NCBI GenBank assembly: GCA_002812745.2
Contig: NCSJ02000015.1
Span: 124,001-188,000 of the forward strand
Length of the DNA: 64,000 nucleotides
Direction of reading: 5' to 3'
Source of the DNA: Scytalidium lignicola
Lineage: Eukaryota > Ascomycota > Leotiomycetes
Of this stretch, positions 1 through 11,718 are shown piece by piece. The notes beneath the pieces were generated by a model, which saw only the letters and a program-made list of their open reading frames with translations, was not told where the DNA came from and did no database searches. Both the position numbers and the translations under genes were made by a program. Position 1 is the first letter of the stretch, and each line of letters begins with the position of its first letter.

Positions 1-28
1 GAGTAGGTATAATGATAGCAACACTTAC

Positions 29-2013
29 ACATCGTGATGACCATGCTAGCTGCGATCAAAGCTGAAGGTAGCGATTGATTCGACACAGCAATGCCACATA
101 TATCAATGACGCTGCTCTTCACTTCCTCCTGCGCAAACATTAGTTAGGAACGACCAAGAAAGTTTAGTCACTGACATTAACGTTACTTAGAGCTGCTTGC
201 CTCTTGAAACCAAGCATTGGTGTACGTGGATTTATGGCCGCAAGAATAATTCGACCTAGGTGAAAGTGAATCATGCCCATGACTGCGCCACATAGGTTAG
301 CAAAATATTCCGACTCCAGTAGTACGAGCTTACCATGACAATCGTGGAGATACCACACTTCCGGCAAGAAACGCTCCTTCTGGATATTCACCTCCTCGAA
401 TAGTACTGGCTCAAAAGAATCTGGTTTTACACGGTGCCACGTGCGGTGGTAAGTAACCAGCTGGTCAAAATCTTCCACAGTTGACGGCGCAAGGGAGTAT
501 TCTAGGCAATCTCTATAATGTAATATCATACGCCAGGCCCATGTGTCATCATCTGTTTCACGACTCAAATCTCGGTCGACATTGCATAATTCTACCGGTA
601 AAGTCATCGGCTGTTGATTGACAAACGCATAATGCAACTCCGATCGTATGACGGCACGAAAGGCTGCCTGGCGGAGACTGCCTTCTTCCACATTTGCCTC
701 ATTGGAGTCAATAAATACATGCACTCCAATAATATGGCCGCGAGACTCTAATCGTAAACTCTGCTCTGTGGTAATTTTAGCCTTGCATAAAATAGTGGTA
801 TATGGAAGGGACGGTACAGCATTCCCATTCAACTTACCTCGAAGTTCTTCTAAAACATGCAATAAGACCGCGGCTGCCAGAATAGAATCGTCGGATTTCA
901 CGGATGGATCATCCATAATCTTGATTAAATAATCTAAACACTCTTGGTAAAGGGTGTTCGACCAATCTCGATCGAACTTTCCCTGCCGACACAGATGCCA
1001 TGCGGAAAGGGCATGAACTGCTTTCAAAAGTATAGGACATTCCCGAGCTTTCTGTGACACAACCCGACGGAAGTGTTGTTCCGGATCACAAACATCAAAC
1101 TACCACCCAGAATCCAATGGTGAGTATAAGATGATAATTTTATTCGATAGATATCTTAATGTTTGTCAAATATCGGAATGCGAGAACTTACCCATTTGTA
1201 CATAACACTAGTAAATTGACGTAGAAGAATAGCCTGCTCTCTCGCGGTCAAATTTACGTAGTCTGTAGAGAAAATGGGAGATTGTGGGATTCCATTGAGT
1301 ACGGGAGCGCTCACTACATCAAGGTGAGGCTCAACTGGACGATCGAGTGGATCAATTCTTAGATTGTTCCTGACAGTAAGCTGGGCATGCGAATCTGCAG
1401 GGGAAAACTCTTGTGGCAGCGAATGCACAACGATAGTATCATAAGACGCGTCCACCGGAGCATTGCTCAGCAGCGATGGTTGAGGTGAGGATGTAGGATC
1501 CTGGATATTGTCTTCAACCTGCTCCGTTGCATCTATTGCTGGTGTCAAACATTGCTGCGTCTGTGTGTCATTATCAGTCAGCCAAACACATACTGTGCTA
1601 AATGATGTTAAAGACCATATCCACTACTTAGGTGGTTATTTCATCGAGCTAAAAAGGGCGAATTAAATTACCTGGACTGCTTCGACTGCTTTGACCTTTT
1701 TGGAAGAGTTTGGAGAGGCCGGATTGACATGCTGAAACCTGTGGTTGATTATACACGCCCGCCCCGAAGCACGACAAGCCTTGCACTTGTCGTCTCTGGG
1801 GATATATTCACCTATACAGCGAGTCAGACCAGATATAATAGACAGGGGGAGGAGATGTTGAAATACATTTGATATGGCCTTGCTGGCAGTTGACACTAGA
1901 ATTATGCAAATCAGTTGCTGAACGGTGCGTACACTGTACAGTACAGAGACGAGTTTCACTCACCATCTCCTTCTCGCTCTAGAAGGGTCATTCCTTTTAC
2001 GGCCAACAGGCAT
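29..2013 (-). CDS. Zn2Cys6 fungal transcription factor (ARCA-like), 3' end off the left edge
   Basis: Likely a DNA-binding regulator with a Zn2Cys6 cluster and a fungal-specific middle domain. Exons read from splice sites: 2013-1964, 1895-1867 (29 nt), 1811-1672, 1554-1192, 1099-about 176, and 128-29, where a GTAAGT donor leads out of the window. Joining the first three gives C-x2-C-x6-C-x8-C-x2-C-x6-C (CVNC, then QQGHIKC, then KCKAC, RASGRAC), with the cluster split over three exons; the basic leader GRKRNDPSRARRR precedes it. Downstream, YKW joins FDVCDPEQHF and then CPILLKAVHALSAWHL, as in ARCA-type regulators. The last visible exon reads IDICGIAVSN. About 535 residues are visible. The start at 2013 is the ATG nearest the cluster. 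The exact exon 5 donor (176 or 182) is uncertain. It is divergent from the sugar transporter at 2386 and could regulate it (inference). Confidence 0.85.
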
Positions 2014-2130
2014 TCTGGGGTCGTTTCTTTGATGAGTGGAGCGTGCGTAGATAATTAACTTGAGAAAGGCTCGAGATTCCGGATGAGAAATTCCCATAAT
2101 CGTAGTGGCCGCCGCGCTACGATTTCCCCC

Positions 2131-2150
2131 GCGGTTCTGCGGTTCTGCGG
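2131..2150. promoter_or_regulatory. Three CGG triplets with an 8-bp period in a divergent promoter
   Basis: CGG occurs at 2132, 2140 and 2148, each separated by the spacer TTCTG. Zn2Cys6 proteins commonly bind paired CGG triplets, and this 372-bp interval (2014-2385) lies between a Zn2Cys6 gene and a sugar-transporter gene. Binding is inferred. The rest of the interval holds a pyrimidine-rich leader just before the transporter ATG. Confidence 0.45.
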
Positions 2151-2385
2151 AGATGGATTTCGGCATTTGCGTGGGGTCCCCGGAAATTTGCCCTACACGC
2201 AACTTCCTTCCACAAAAGGAAAAGTATCACTCTTTCTGCGGCACCTAAAGAGAAACAAAAGGAAGAATGAGGAAGTTTACTTAAACCTCACTTTTGCCCG
2301 CTAGATTAGCAGAACGCTTTTACAGCACAGCGGTCTTTTTGTTAGCAATTTCAGCCCCCTCTCAAACCCTTTTATCATCTTCATC

Positions 2386-4124
2386 ATGGTCGAAGGTAGC
2401 GCTCGGAAAGAAAAGGAAGCAGCGACTGAAGCAGAGACCGAACTACAGATTGAGAATAGTTCTCCTGTGTTGAATGTGGACAAGGCTCTAGAGGAAAGTG
2501 GAACTGTACTATTCAATCATGAAGACCTTTCATATGGCCCGGGCGGCTTTAAAGGCCTGTTCCAATCTCCATATGTCTTCTGTGCAGCTTTTCTAGCCAG
2601 TCTAGGAGGCTTGTCCTTTGGATATGGTAAGTAATCCATGCTCATATACCTTTAAATAGGCGCTGATTTTGGCCAGACCAAGGAGTTATTTCTTTGATCT
2701 TGACGATGCCCCGCTTCCACAACCAATTCCCGGAAACCGCACCAGGAGCACGTAATTCTGGCTTCCATACCGGCTTCATGACTGGCATGCTTGAACTAGG
2801 TGCATTCTTCGGATGCTTATTCTTTCCGAAACTCGCGGATATCATCTCTCGCAAGAAGGCCATCGTGGTTGCAGTAGGATTCTTCTTCGTTGGATCCATC
2901 ATCCAGACCGCATCATCCAACTACGGTACTCTTGTTGCTGGACGAACAATTGGAGGCATCGGCGTTGGAACACTGGCTATGGGTGCGCCCCTTTATATAT
3001 CCGAGATCGCACCCCCTAATATTCGTGGCAACCTACTGGTTCTGGAACAATTCTCAATCGTTATCGGTAACATCGTCTCATATTGGATTGCCTACGGGAC
3101 ATACAATATGCCCAGCAACTGGTGCTTTCGTCTGCCGTTTTTGCTTCAAATGATACCGGCAGGCGTTGTGGGCGCATGCATAATGATCTTTCCATATTCT
3201 CCACGATGGCTTGCAATGAAGGGTAGAAATCATGACTGCCTGGGTTCTTTATGCAAATTAAGACGGCTCCCTGAAGATGACCACCGTATTCAGACCGAAT
3301 ATAAAGACATTCTTGCAGAAGTCGAATTCCAAAAGAGAATCCAGGAACGAGATCACCCTGATACCGGCCCAGTGATGCTTGAGATTAAAGAATGGCTTGA
3401 TCTTTTCAAACCGCGCTGGTTACGACGGACTGCTATTGCTGTTGGAATGCCTTTTTTCCAGCAATTCTCGGGGATCAACGCTTTCCAGTATTACGGTCCA
3501 ACCCTTTTCTCAACCATTGGCATGAATCTGTCACAGAGCAGAATTCTCACTGGAATGATCAATATTTTTCAGTTAATTGGCGTTACAATCACCCTTCTGA
3601 ACATGGACAGAATGGGGCGGCGACGACTCTCTATTTGGGGTGCTGTTATGATGGGTGTCCCTCACTTTATTATGGCTGGACTTGTAGGCAAATATAATGC
3701 TACTTGGTCTAGCCATAAAGGCGTTGGGTGGTTTGGTGTAGCTGTCTTCTATTTCTATATGTTCTCATATGGTCTTACTTATGGCCCTGTCGGTTGGACT
3801 CTACCATCAGAAGTCTACCCCAATGCAAAACGTTCTAAAGGTGTTGGCCTTGCCACATCTGTGAATTGGATTTCGAATTTTGTGATTGGTGTATGTGTTC
3901 CTCCCATGATCCAGAATATAGGATATGGTACCTATATTTTCTTTGGAGCATTCTGCGGACTGGCGTTGATATTTGCGTACTTCTTGGTACCTGAAACTGC
4001 TGGAAAGGCTTTGGAACAGATGGACGAGGTGTTCCACGATAACGCGAGCGCAGAGGAGGCGCAGATGAAGAAAGAGATTTTAGATAGGTTGAACAATGGA
4101 GACCAGAAAGACCAGAAAGAATAG
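2386..4124 (+). CDS. MFS sugar transporter (hexose-permease family)
   Basis: Plasma-membrane sugar:proton symporter of the major facilitator superfamily, about 562 residues, the usual length. Two exons, 2386-2626 and 2677-4124, are joined by a 50-bp GTAAGT...CCAG intron that restores GYDQGVIS at the end of helix 1. Visible family motifs: GRTIGGIGVG, SPRWLAMKGR at the end of helix 6, QQFSGINAFQYYGP in helix 7, DRMGRRRLS (the D-R-x-G-R-R loop), YGPVGWTLPSEVYP and PETAGKALEQMDEVF. The N-terminal tail of about 70 residues is hydrophilic and cytosolic. The specific sugar cannot be told. It shares a promoter with the divergent Zn2Cys6 gene, which suggests co-regulation (inference). Confidence 0.93.
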
Positions 4125-4999
4125 AAGAACAGTATTAATCTCACTGAATAAGGGCATATGGAGGTCTGATGACTTCATCCAAGTAAGCTGTCTGTATCTT
4201 TAAAATTAACGTAGCCACCGTGCCACTGCATGGGGATTAGTCTTTCTGAAGCGCTGTGGTTTCGCGCCAATCCTCCCTCGCCGCTCTGCTCACTCTCGCT
4301 GTACTTTAACTTTACTCATTCTCACTAGTCTTCTTGTACGCACTCTACTACTTCACTTTTGCTTATCCCTTTTGCCTAAGATATAGTCATCCCTAGTCGC
4401 GCTATAGTTGAAAGCGTCAACTCCTGGCAAAAAGGATTCAAGGGAGCCTGTTAATGCTTAAACCTCTTGAAACATGCATAAACTGATTTTTCCTAATAGA
4501 TTAACAAACACTGGAGATGTTTACTAGTAAACACTGTCATATCTGAGAATACAATCTCTTATATAAACTGTACTGTAGCTGTTTTGGAGGATAGCTAATT
4601 GAATAATGAGTTACATTTTCCTGTATTCCTAAGCGTATTTTCAATATGCGTTTGCCTTAACACTTAATAGGAAGTCGTTGTGTGACATATCTGAGGTCGT
4701 TCTGATAATCTGGCTCTCATGCCTCATTCTAATTATAACTTTCGAGATCGGCAGGGTGAACGTTATCTAACATCGGTACAAACTAGGAAGATACTATTCT
4801 CTCGTTAATATATGGCCGGAATGATCATGTAGATGTTGTTCTCTTTCTTATTAATTACTATTCATTAAAATGCCTTTAATATAAACAATACTATAACCTA
4901 ATTTACTGTTCTATTGAGATACTGCATAAGCTATACAGTAAATTATTAGCTAATTGTTTATGTATTGATTGAATGGCTATGCTCCCATTTCGGACAATT
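4125..4999. other. Intergenic, no gene seen
   Basis: AT-rich spacer between the convergent sugar-transporter and NLR genes. It includes a TACTGTAG motif near 4570 and TACAGTAAA near 4934. No coding signal was found on either strand. Confidence 0.6.
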
Positions 5000-7725
5000 T
5001 CACACAGAAATCCCATTTTGCTCCCATTCTTTCAAAGTATCCCGTGACGAAACTGTGTCAGGATGATTTTCACCTAGCCTTTGTTGCCGTAACTCGAGGC
5101 ATTCTTTCATTAGCTTCAAAGCTTCATAATTGCGACTCTGGGACTTCCAAGTAAACGCTAGATTGGCAATGCTAGTCAGCGTGTCTGGATGCTCTTCTCC
5201 TAACACCCTCTTTTTTGTCTCTATTACTTGCACAAACAGCTCTTCGGCCTCCTTCCACCGGCCTTGATTCCAAAATGTCGATGCTAGGTTATTCATGATA
5301 TTCAACATAAAAGGATGCTCTTCCCCTAATACCCTCTTTTTTGTCTCTATTACTTGCACAAACAGCTCTTCGGCCTCCTTCCACCGGCCTTGATTCCAAA
5401 ATGTCGATGCNAAGGTTATTCATGATATTCAGCNTGTCTGGATGCTCTTCCCCTAGCACCCTCTTTCTTGTTTCCATCACTTGCACAAACAGCTCTTCGG
5501 CCTCCTTCCACCGGCCTTGATTCGTATACGTCGATGCCAAGTTATTCATGATAGCCAGCATATCTGGATGCTCCGCACCAAGATCCCACTTGGCAATATT
5601 GAGAAATTCCATAGTTGCACTCTCAGCCTCATTCCATCGTCCGTCTTCGTAAAGACACTTTCCATATTTCCAGAGAAGAGCTAGCCTGTTCTGCTGGTCT
5701 TTGCCAGGTAAGTTGGATTCTAATGCATAACGTGCGTGTGGCAGGTATGCCCTCCAGATGCTTCTATTCTTGTGGTCATTGTCTGGAAACACTTCCTTTA
5801 GTCGCATGATTACTTTTTCTGTTGATTGAGCAAGCAACTCTTCTTTCCGAAGCCAGTTCCGCGTTGCCAAATGTACTAGCCGATGGAGATCGAGAGTTAA
5901 GTCCGAAGTCCGTTTGGTAATAAAGGAATAAGCGTCAAGCGTCCCAATTGCTTCTATCTCTTTTTTGCGCGATGGTCCTGGTGGAAGAAGAGACTGTGGA
6001 ATATCCTTCGGATCAATACAGCACATTAATGACAGATATTCTGCTGCTAGAGTGTTGCATTTCTGGATCTGCTCGAACGAAATTAGCCAAGTTATAGCTA
6101 CTGGGTTCTTCATATTGTGATATCTCCTTTCGTCTTCAAATTCTTCGCTTAGGAGATCAATAATGTCTTCTTCTTGATCTGCTAAAAGCAATAGATAATC
6201 TGTAAAATTTATCCCATTCTCGTTGATATATGCTACAGCTTGAACAATAGCGAGCGGGAGATAAGTGAGCTCCGCTAGCAAAGCTGTTGTATCTGGCTGG
6301 TTCTTAACAAGATCTGGATTTACCAAATGCTTCTGCAACAGCTGTACAGCTGCGTCTTCATCCATTTCTGGCATTTTTACTACATTTTGGTGTGCAAGCT
6401 TAACAGCCGCCTTTCTGTTGCGTGTTGTGAAGATGATAGATCCTTGCTCACGTCTTGGAAGGTAATCGATTAAACGGCTGAATCCTGGCTCAGACCCAAG
6501 CCTCGTGATCCACATATCAATGTCATCAGCATTGTCGAACACCAGAAGCCACCGACTTGTGTTTTCTTTACTTAGATGAAGTTGTACTAGTTTTTTCACA
6601 TCAACCTCTTTATTATCCCAACCGGTTATATTGAGTCGCTGGGCAATGTCCAAGTATGCTTGATGAAGGGTTTCCATGTTGGTTGCTGGTATCCAGAGAA
6701 CTAAACAGTTTTTATACTTTCGTTTTGTTCGGTAGGCCAACTCAAGAGCTACTTGTGTCTTGCCTATACCACCTAGTCCAGTGATAGCGACCTTTGTGGT
6801 TTGCGCTCCGGCAAAAAGTTTTCCTTCAAGGTCGGCAAGCTGGGTCTCATGCCCAGTAAAGCGGATATTACGTTCGAAAGGGACGAGGAAAGGAGCATCA
6901 TCTATTGTAAATCGGAGCTTAGTGCAGGTCAAATTCACAGATATGTGCTTTACCTTCTTGCTCTTTGATATCATTGCTTTCTTCAGAAAAGTCCCTAACT
7001 TCCTTAAGTAGCCGATTTAATGCCTTTCGCTTTCCCTCGCCATAAACAAGGGGCATAGATACTTCGCAAATACCCAGTAAACAATACGCCTCGTCTTCTT
7101 CTTTTGTCGTTTGCCGTTTTGCTGCCCATGTCATTCGCTCAGTTACGCTAAAATGAGAAAAAGGGTTTCCCTGCAGCGCCTGGATCGGGATCCCGGTTAT
7201 TTCATTAATCTGCTGTTGCAGTGACTTTTTATCACCAAGTCGTTTACCCTCAGAGGAGAAGAATTCGACTGACGCCGGGGCAATAAGCTCTTGGAGCGTC
7301 CAACCTCGTGTAAACCATCTACTTTCTCGGAAAGATGCTTCCCATATGCTCTGGTATGATTGGAGGTCTGCATTATCATCAGGTGCTGAAACATCGGCAA
7401 GGTATGCATAGCACTTTGCTGCATCCCGATACCAGCGAAACATAGAATTAATTGCCTCCGTGAGCTCATTATTGTTCGATTTGTCGATACAGCATGTATC
7501 CACCCAGAAGTATTGCAGATTATCCCTAGCGGCTTGTTCACCGCAAAACGAAATTTTTCTGTAGCCAGCAGCTTTGTTTGTACTATTACCTTCCATAAGA
7601 TCCTTGAAGCTAACCTCCTGACCATCTGTCCAAGTATGTGAGAGGATGGCATAGGGCGGAGTATTATTCCTAGCAACTTCGATAAGGCTGAATTGCCCAG
7701 GTTCGGTGAGCTTCAGCAGCCACAT
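5000..7725 (-). CDS. HET-NB-ARC-TPR protein (fungal NLR-like), one frame break at an N
   Basis: STAND-type protein with the architecture of fungal non-self recognition (heterokaryon incompatibility) NLRs. Exon 1, 7725-6954, encodes the HET domain: YAILSHTW, FWVDTCCID, RWFTRGWTLQELIAP, and EDEAYCLLGI. A 52-bp GTAAAG...ATAG intron follows; exon 2 is 6901-5000. The NB-ARC part has Walker A GLGGIGKTQ (about residue 300), Walker B LLVFDNADD, GSIIFTTRN and a GLPL-like YLPLAIVQA. The C-terminus is 42-residue kinesin-light-chain-like TPRs (LGEEHPD.LNIMNNLAS...NQGRWKEAEELFVQV). An N at 5411 lies in one extra base that breaks the frame; without it the protein would be about 890 residues. The start MWLLKL is typical of HET proteins. 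It is divergent from an RBR ligase gene. The recognised ligand is unknown. Confidence 0.88.
5191..5569 (-). repeat. Near-identical tandem TPR-coding repeats, 126-bp period
   Basis: Units begin at 5191, 5317 and 5444 (GCTCTTCYCC). Spacing is 126 and then 127 bp, the extra base falling at the N at 5411. The first two are nearly identical over the unit; the third differs at scattered positions. More diverged units flank them (5065-5190 and above 5570). Each unit encodes one 42-residue TPR of the NLR-like protein. Confidence 0.9.
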
Positions 7726-8341
7726 ATTTAGCTAGGGACTCAAGAACGAAAAGGCTTTGCAGCGTGAACGCAAGAATATAAGTAATATTGTATGGTGTCA
7801 CATTATATTCTCTGAAGATTAGAACTTGGCAGAACTGGAACAAGAGCAGGTTGAGCTGTATTATATTTATTGAATGCGGGCAGTGCAAGTTTGTGGAGGC
7901 GTAGGCCCACAGACGACTTGCAGGTCTGATAATAAGACTACCAAGTAAGAATCAGGCACTGCTGCGTTGTCCCCGTGAGATAATGTAGGCCAGGTGCGCT
8001 GAGTGAGTGTGCTGGCTGCCATGATCAAGAAAATGATATCTAGTATATCTCATTGGCAAACCCAAGAAGTCACACGTTCAATCCGTAGCAGCAGCAGCAG
8101 TCCTCGTGCACATCCCTCTCGATCGCATGCATGCTGTACTGAGTAAGTTCTCGGCGGTTCTTCGATAATAATCGTTATCCTTTATCGACGGGACTGGGCG
8201 GCAACCCCGCTTGCTTGAAACCACCACAGCCGCCCGTCTAAAAGGAGCTGGCCTGAGAGAGAGAGAGAGAGAGACCTCGATGTCATCTCAACGCTGACAA
8301 GAGTCCAAGAGCCTCGACTTTGGATATCGAGCCCTTTGGCN
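7726..8341. promoter_or_regulatory. Divergent promoter of NLR and RBR genes, with (GA)10 and a short uORF
   Basis: This 616-bp head-to-head interval holds a short GCA/CAG run near 8085 and a (GA)10 microsatellite at 8255-8274. An ATG at 8280 opens a five-codon uORF ending in TGA at 8297, 44 bp before the RBR start codon. An N at 8341 directly precedes that start. No further gene was seen. Confidence 0.5.
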
Positions 8342-10483
8342 ATGGCCATGGCACGAAGATCATGGAACAGGTCTCCCGTTGACTTGTACAAGCCAGCCAT
8401 CCCCGTTGCGATCGACTGCAGCGATGCGAGCTATGCGCAGGACGTCCTTCTGCTGGAGAATGGCCAGACCGAGACCGCTCTCGACAAGGCGCTGGAAACG
8501 CAGGCTGAGCAGTCGGGCATATCAATCTTCGACCTCCAAGCCAAACTCGAGAGCCTGCAAGTCCAGGAATCATCGACATCCGACACTTCAACGGCTGTAG
8601 TCGAGCCGCATCATGTTCGATCTGACTCGGCTGGTTCGCAAGGCACGACCTGTAGCAGCACCTTTACTGGCGTGACTTCTTCAAGACCCCTAACGGACCA
8701 AGTAGACCATTCACCCTCCACCAACCCGAGAAAGAGGCCTGGTACTTTGCGACGGCTGTCTTTTTCGGAATATGAAAAGTACTTGTTGATGGCGGAGGAG
8801 CAGGCTGTGGTTGATGCTGGATTTACCCCCGCCCTTAGAGACCGCACGCTCTCTCTGTTCTCAGTGTCTTCCAGAAGAAAGTACTTTGGGCTTAGAAGAG
8901 GGATCAAGCAACGCTTTCGATTACGGAGTAAGACTACAGGGGATGAAATAGCGTAAGTATATATACATATTGCGCACCGTGTCTCAGATATTTTGAGTTT
9001 CTGATATAGGGATCATTGTAGGTCATGCGTTTGCTGTCGAGACGATTTCAAGAATACTTCGGTCCTGCACACTCTACCTTGTCACCACCAGTACTGTGCG
9101 GCATGTCTACGAGTCCTTGTCTCGCAGGCACGGACAGACGAACGTCAAATGCCTCCTCGTTGTTGCAACAGAGCTATTCCTGGCTGCATCATTCGGTCTG
9201 TGCTCACTCAAGAGGAACAAAGGCTGTTCATGAAAAGCGTTCAACAATTCAGCACTCCCTGGAAGGAACGAATATATTGCCCCATGGTCAACTGTGGAGA
9301 ATTCATACCCAAGCCGGGACATGTAGATTTAAAGCACCCCTTTGAAGTTGTCTGCCTGAAGTGCAAAACAAGGGTCTGCACAACTTGCAAGCAGAGGGCT
9401 CACCCCCTAGGCAAGGACTGTCCCGAGGATTGGGAACTGGAGGAAGTCCTTCAGATGGGTGAGAATGCGGGATGGAGACGGTGCTACAAGTGCAGGACGC
9501 TGGTGGAACTAATACAAGGATGCAGCCACATCACTTGTCGGTGTAAAGCGCAATTCTGCTATATCTGTGGAGCGGTATGGGACCCCGTTGTTGGTTGCCC
9601 GAATTACTGCCCTGGCGAGGAAGAGCTTGAACGACGACGTCGACAAGAAGCGGCACGAATCGCCGAACAAGAAGCAGAGAAGGTCGCACGAGAAGAACGG
9701 GAGAGGTTAGAAGCACTAGAGGAAGCAGCAGCAGCGAAACGGACGCAAAATAACGAAGAACTTAACACCCTTCGTACCCATCAGATCAGTGAACGAGATC
9801 GTTTCTTCGCCTACGAACGCAAGATAAAATGGCTACTATGGACACGTCATGGACAAGATAAACTTGATCTTCTGGCCCGTTACGGTGATTTGCATTCCAA
9901 AATGAAAGAGCGCCACCTCAAGACTGCTGCCCACCTCGAGGACCGGCAGGTCTATGCAGAGATGGAGCTCCGCGCGGCATTGAAACAGAGAGAGCGTAGC
10001 ATCCGAATCCGATTGAAACATATGGAGGCATACTGCGAAGGTCTAGGACGTGGCGAAATTGATGGGAACCCGGCACGTGTGGTCACTGATCGCGATCTTC
10101 AGGAACTCCGTCAGCAGTACAACATTCGAGACGATCTCGAGCGGTTCCATCAGGCCAAGATTAACGTCATGCGTGATAAGCAGGCCAAGCAGATGGAGCA
10201 TCTACTGGAGAGACAGGCAGAGGAGTTGCACAAGTTGGGCGTCAGGCTTGCAGAGGAGGTGGAGACTTTGGAGGAGGGGGTTGGTGTTGAAGAGGAGAGG
10301 CTTTCGAGGATCACCGAGGAGCGAAGGAGGCGATTGATGTTGAGATGGGCTGTTCAGGCGGAGATTGAGCTCAAGAGGTTGCAGAAAACGACAGGGTTGA
10401 GATTTGGACCTGTCAGCCCTATTCACATACCACCGAGTGGAGACAGCGCCGGGTTCAGTGCTGTTAGTGAGTTGATTGAGTGA
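8342..10483 (+). CDS. RBR-type (RING-IBR-RING) E3 ubiquitin ligase
   Basis: E3 ligase that would pass ubiquitin through a cysteine thioester in RING2. Exons 8342-8952 and 9022-10483 are joined by a 69-bp GTAAGT...GTAG intron; about 690 residues. The splice makes RING1: CVCCRDDF, then LPCHHQYCAACL. IBR: YCPMVNCGEF, CLKCKTRVCTTCKQRAH. RING2: WRRCYKCRTLVELIQGCSHITC, with the Cys of GCSHITC in the catalytic position known for the family. The N-terminal 200 residues are low in complexity. The C-terminal 270 residues are strongly charged, with predicted coiled coils rich in E, R, Q and L. The start ATG at 8342 is the first in frame; another in-frame ATG lies at 8348. Substrate is unknown. It sits head-to-head with the NLR gene. 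Confidence 0.9.
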
Positions 10484-11436
10484 GCAAATGAAGAGACGAA
10501 ATGATGAGCATTTACACAGTACGAGAGGACATGGTGTGAAATAGAAGAATTGGGATTTGGAATTTCAGGACCTGGGACATTGCATGGATATAATGGGATG
10601 GAAACGGATATATAACTACGAACACTACGGGAATACCACGCCATCAAGATTGAGCCTTTTCTTTCTTTCTTTTTTTNGTTTCTTTTTGTTTTTGCAAGCA
10701 ACACGAACATACGCAGATTACACATACACACTTAGCAAGGAGTTTTTTTGGTACGTTTACTTGTCAGTCGGAGGCTGGACTCTTTAACTTTTGTTGCTTC
10801 TCTCCACTTCAGCCTTGTTATATTGTTTTAAGATATATATACCTTTACATTTTATATCACAACGAGTAGTGCAGGGAAAGGGGGGGCCTAATTGGAGGTC
10901 TGTTAAAGATCATCTGTTACTGACATACCGAATATGATTTATCAATGTACTTGGAAGGAAGGCTTATATTGCTGCGTGGTTTTGATTTACTCCATAGGTA
11001 TTGTTTTACTAAAGAAAGCGTTTAATGGGCTGAATACTAGAGAATGGATCTTGTTATAGAGAATTTGAGTTCTTGAAAGTACTGTAGCATACTCTTGACT
11101 TGAAACCCCTCTCTTAGCTCTACTGATTTTCTTTTACAATAGTCTCATAGCATTCATTATCAAGCCAAGCCTTCTTCCAGATCAATTCCTAACCCAACAA
11201 CCAACTCAAACACCATTTGCTCATTATTAAGTCAGGATATCTTCCAAATTAACTCAACTATTCTTATTCGTCAACAAAACAGAGAGCCGGGCTGCAAGTG
11301 ATCTAAACCCGGGTCACCCCGCCACTAACTAGCGATCCATGGCTGGTCTAGTCCCTAGAGGATCCCTGCAAGAACGGCTGTCTAGGGACAGATACAACCT
11401 GAATCAGCGCCTAATGCGCCTTACCGCCGCTAAGCT
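10484..11436. other. Intergenic, RBR 3' region, no supported gene
   Basis: T-rich 3' flank with an N at 10677 after a T run. A 69-residue ORF at 11339-11548 has no family features and overlaps the decayed frame starting near 11437. Nothing else was recognised. Confidence 0.5.
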
Positions 11437-11718
11437 CTGCAGTATGCGACACTCCACCGACGATCAACGGCGTTCAGTAGACAACCTAAGCAACGACTCA
11501 CATATGAAGAGGCTAGAAGCGGGGATACGATTATTGTCAACGCCTTAATAATAGGGTAGTTAGTTACGAAAGAAACGGGGTTTGGGACGGCGGTTGAACT
11601 TGGAGATATCTTATCAGTCGAACAGCTACCGAATAGCTTGCAGTTTCACAAGGGGATCGTGTACGGAAAAAACAAGAAGATTCTTGGGGCCGAGGTATTC
11701 TTTGTTTCAAAGTGGTAG
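11437..11718 (+). pseudogene. Decayed protein-coding fragment, family unknown
   Basis: One frame reads protein-like sequence on both sides of a single stop (TAG at 11557). Before it: LTYEEARSGDTIIVNALIIG. After it: TKETGFGTAVELGD, SLQFHKGIVYGKNKK and ILGAEVFFVSKW, ending in TAG at 11716. Composition and local hydrophobic/charged patterning look like a folded protein C-terminus. No start codon or upstream exons were found. I cannot name the family. It could also be a terminal exon if the stop lies in an unrecognised intron. Confidence 0.35.

Noticed and set aside
8255..8274. (GA)10 as a functional element
   Set aside because: Short microsatellites of this kind are common in fungal promoters; nothing else supports a role.
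11339..11548. 69-residue ORF beginning MAGLVPRGS, resembling a thrombin cleavage tag
   Set aside because: Codons differ from those of common expression vectors and the flanks are ordinary AT-rich fungal DNA. It is a coincidence, not vector contamination, and the ORF shows no family features.
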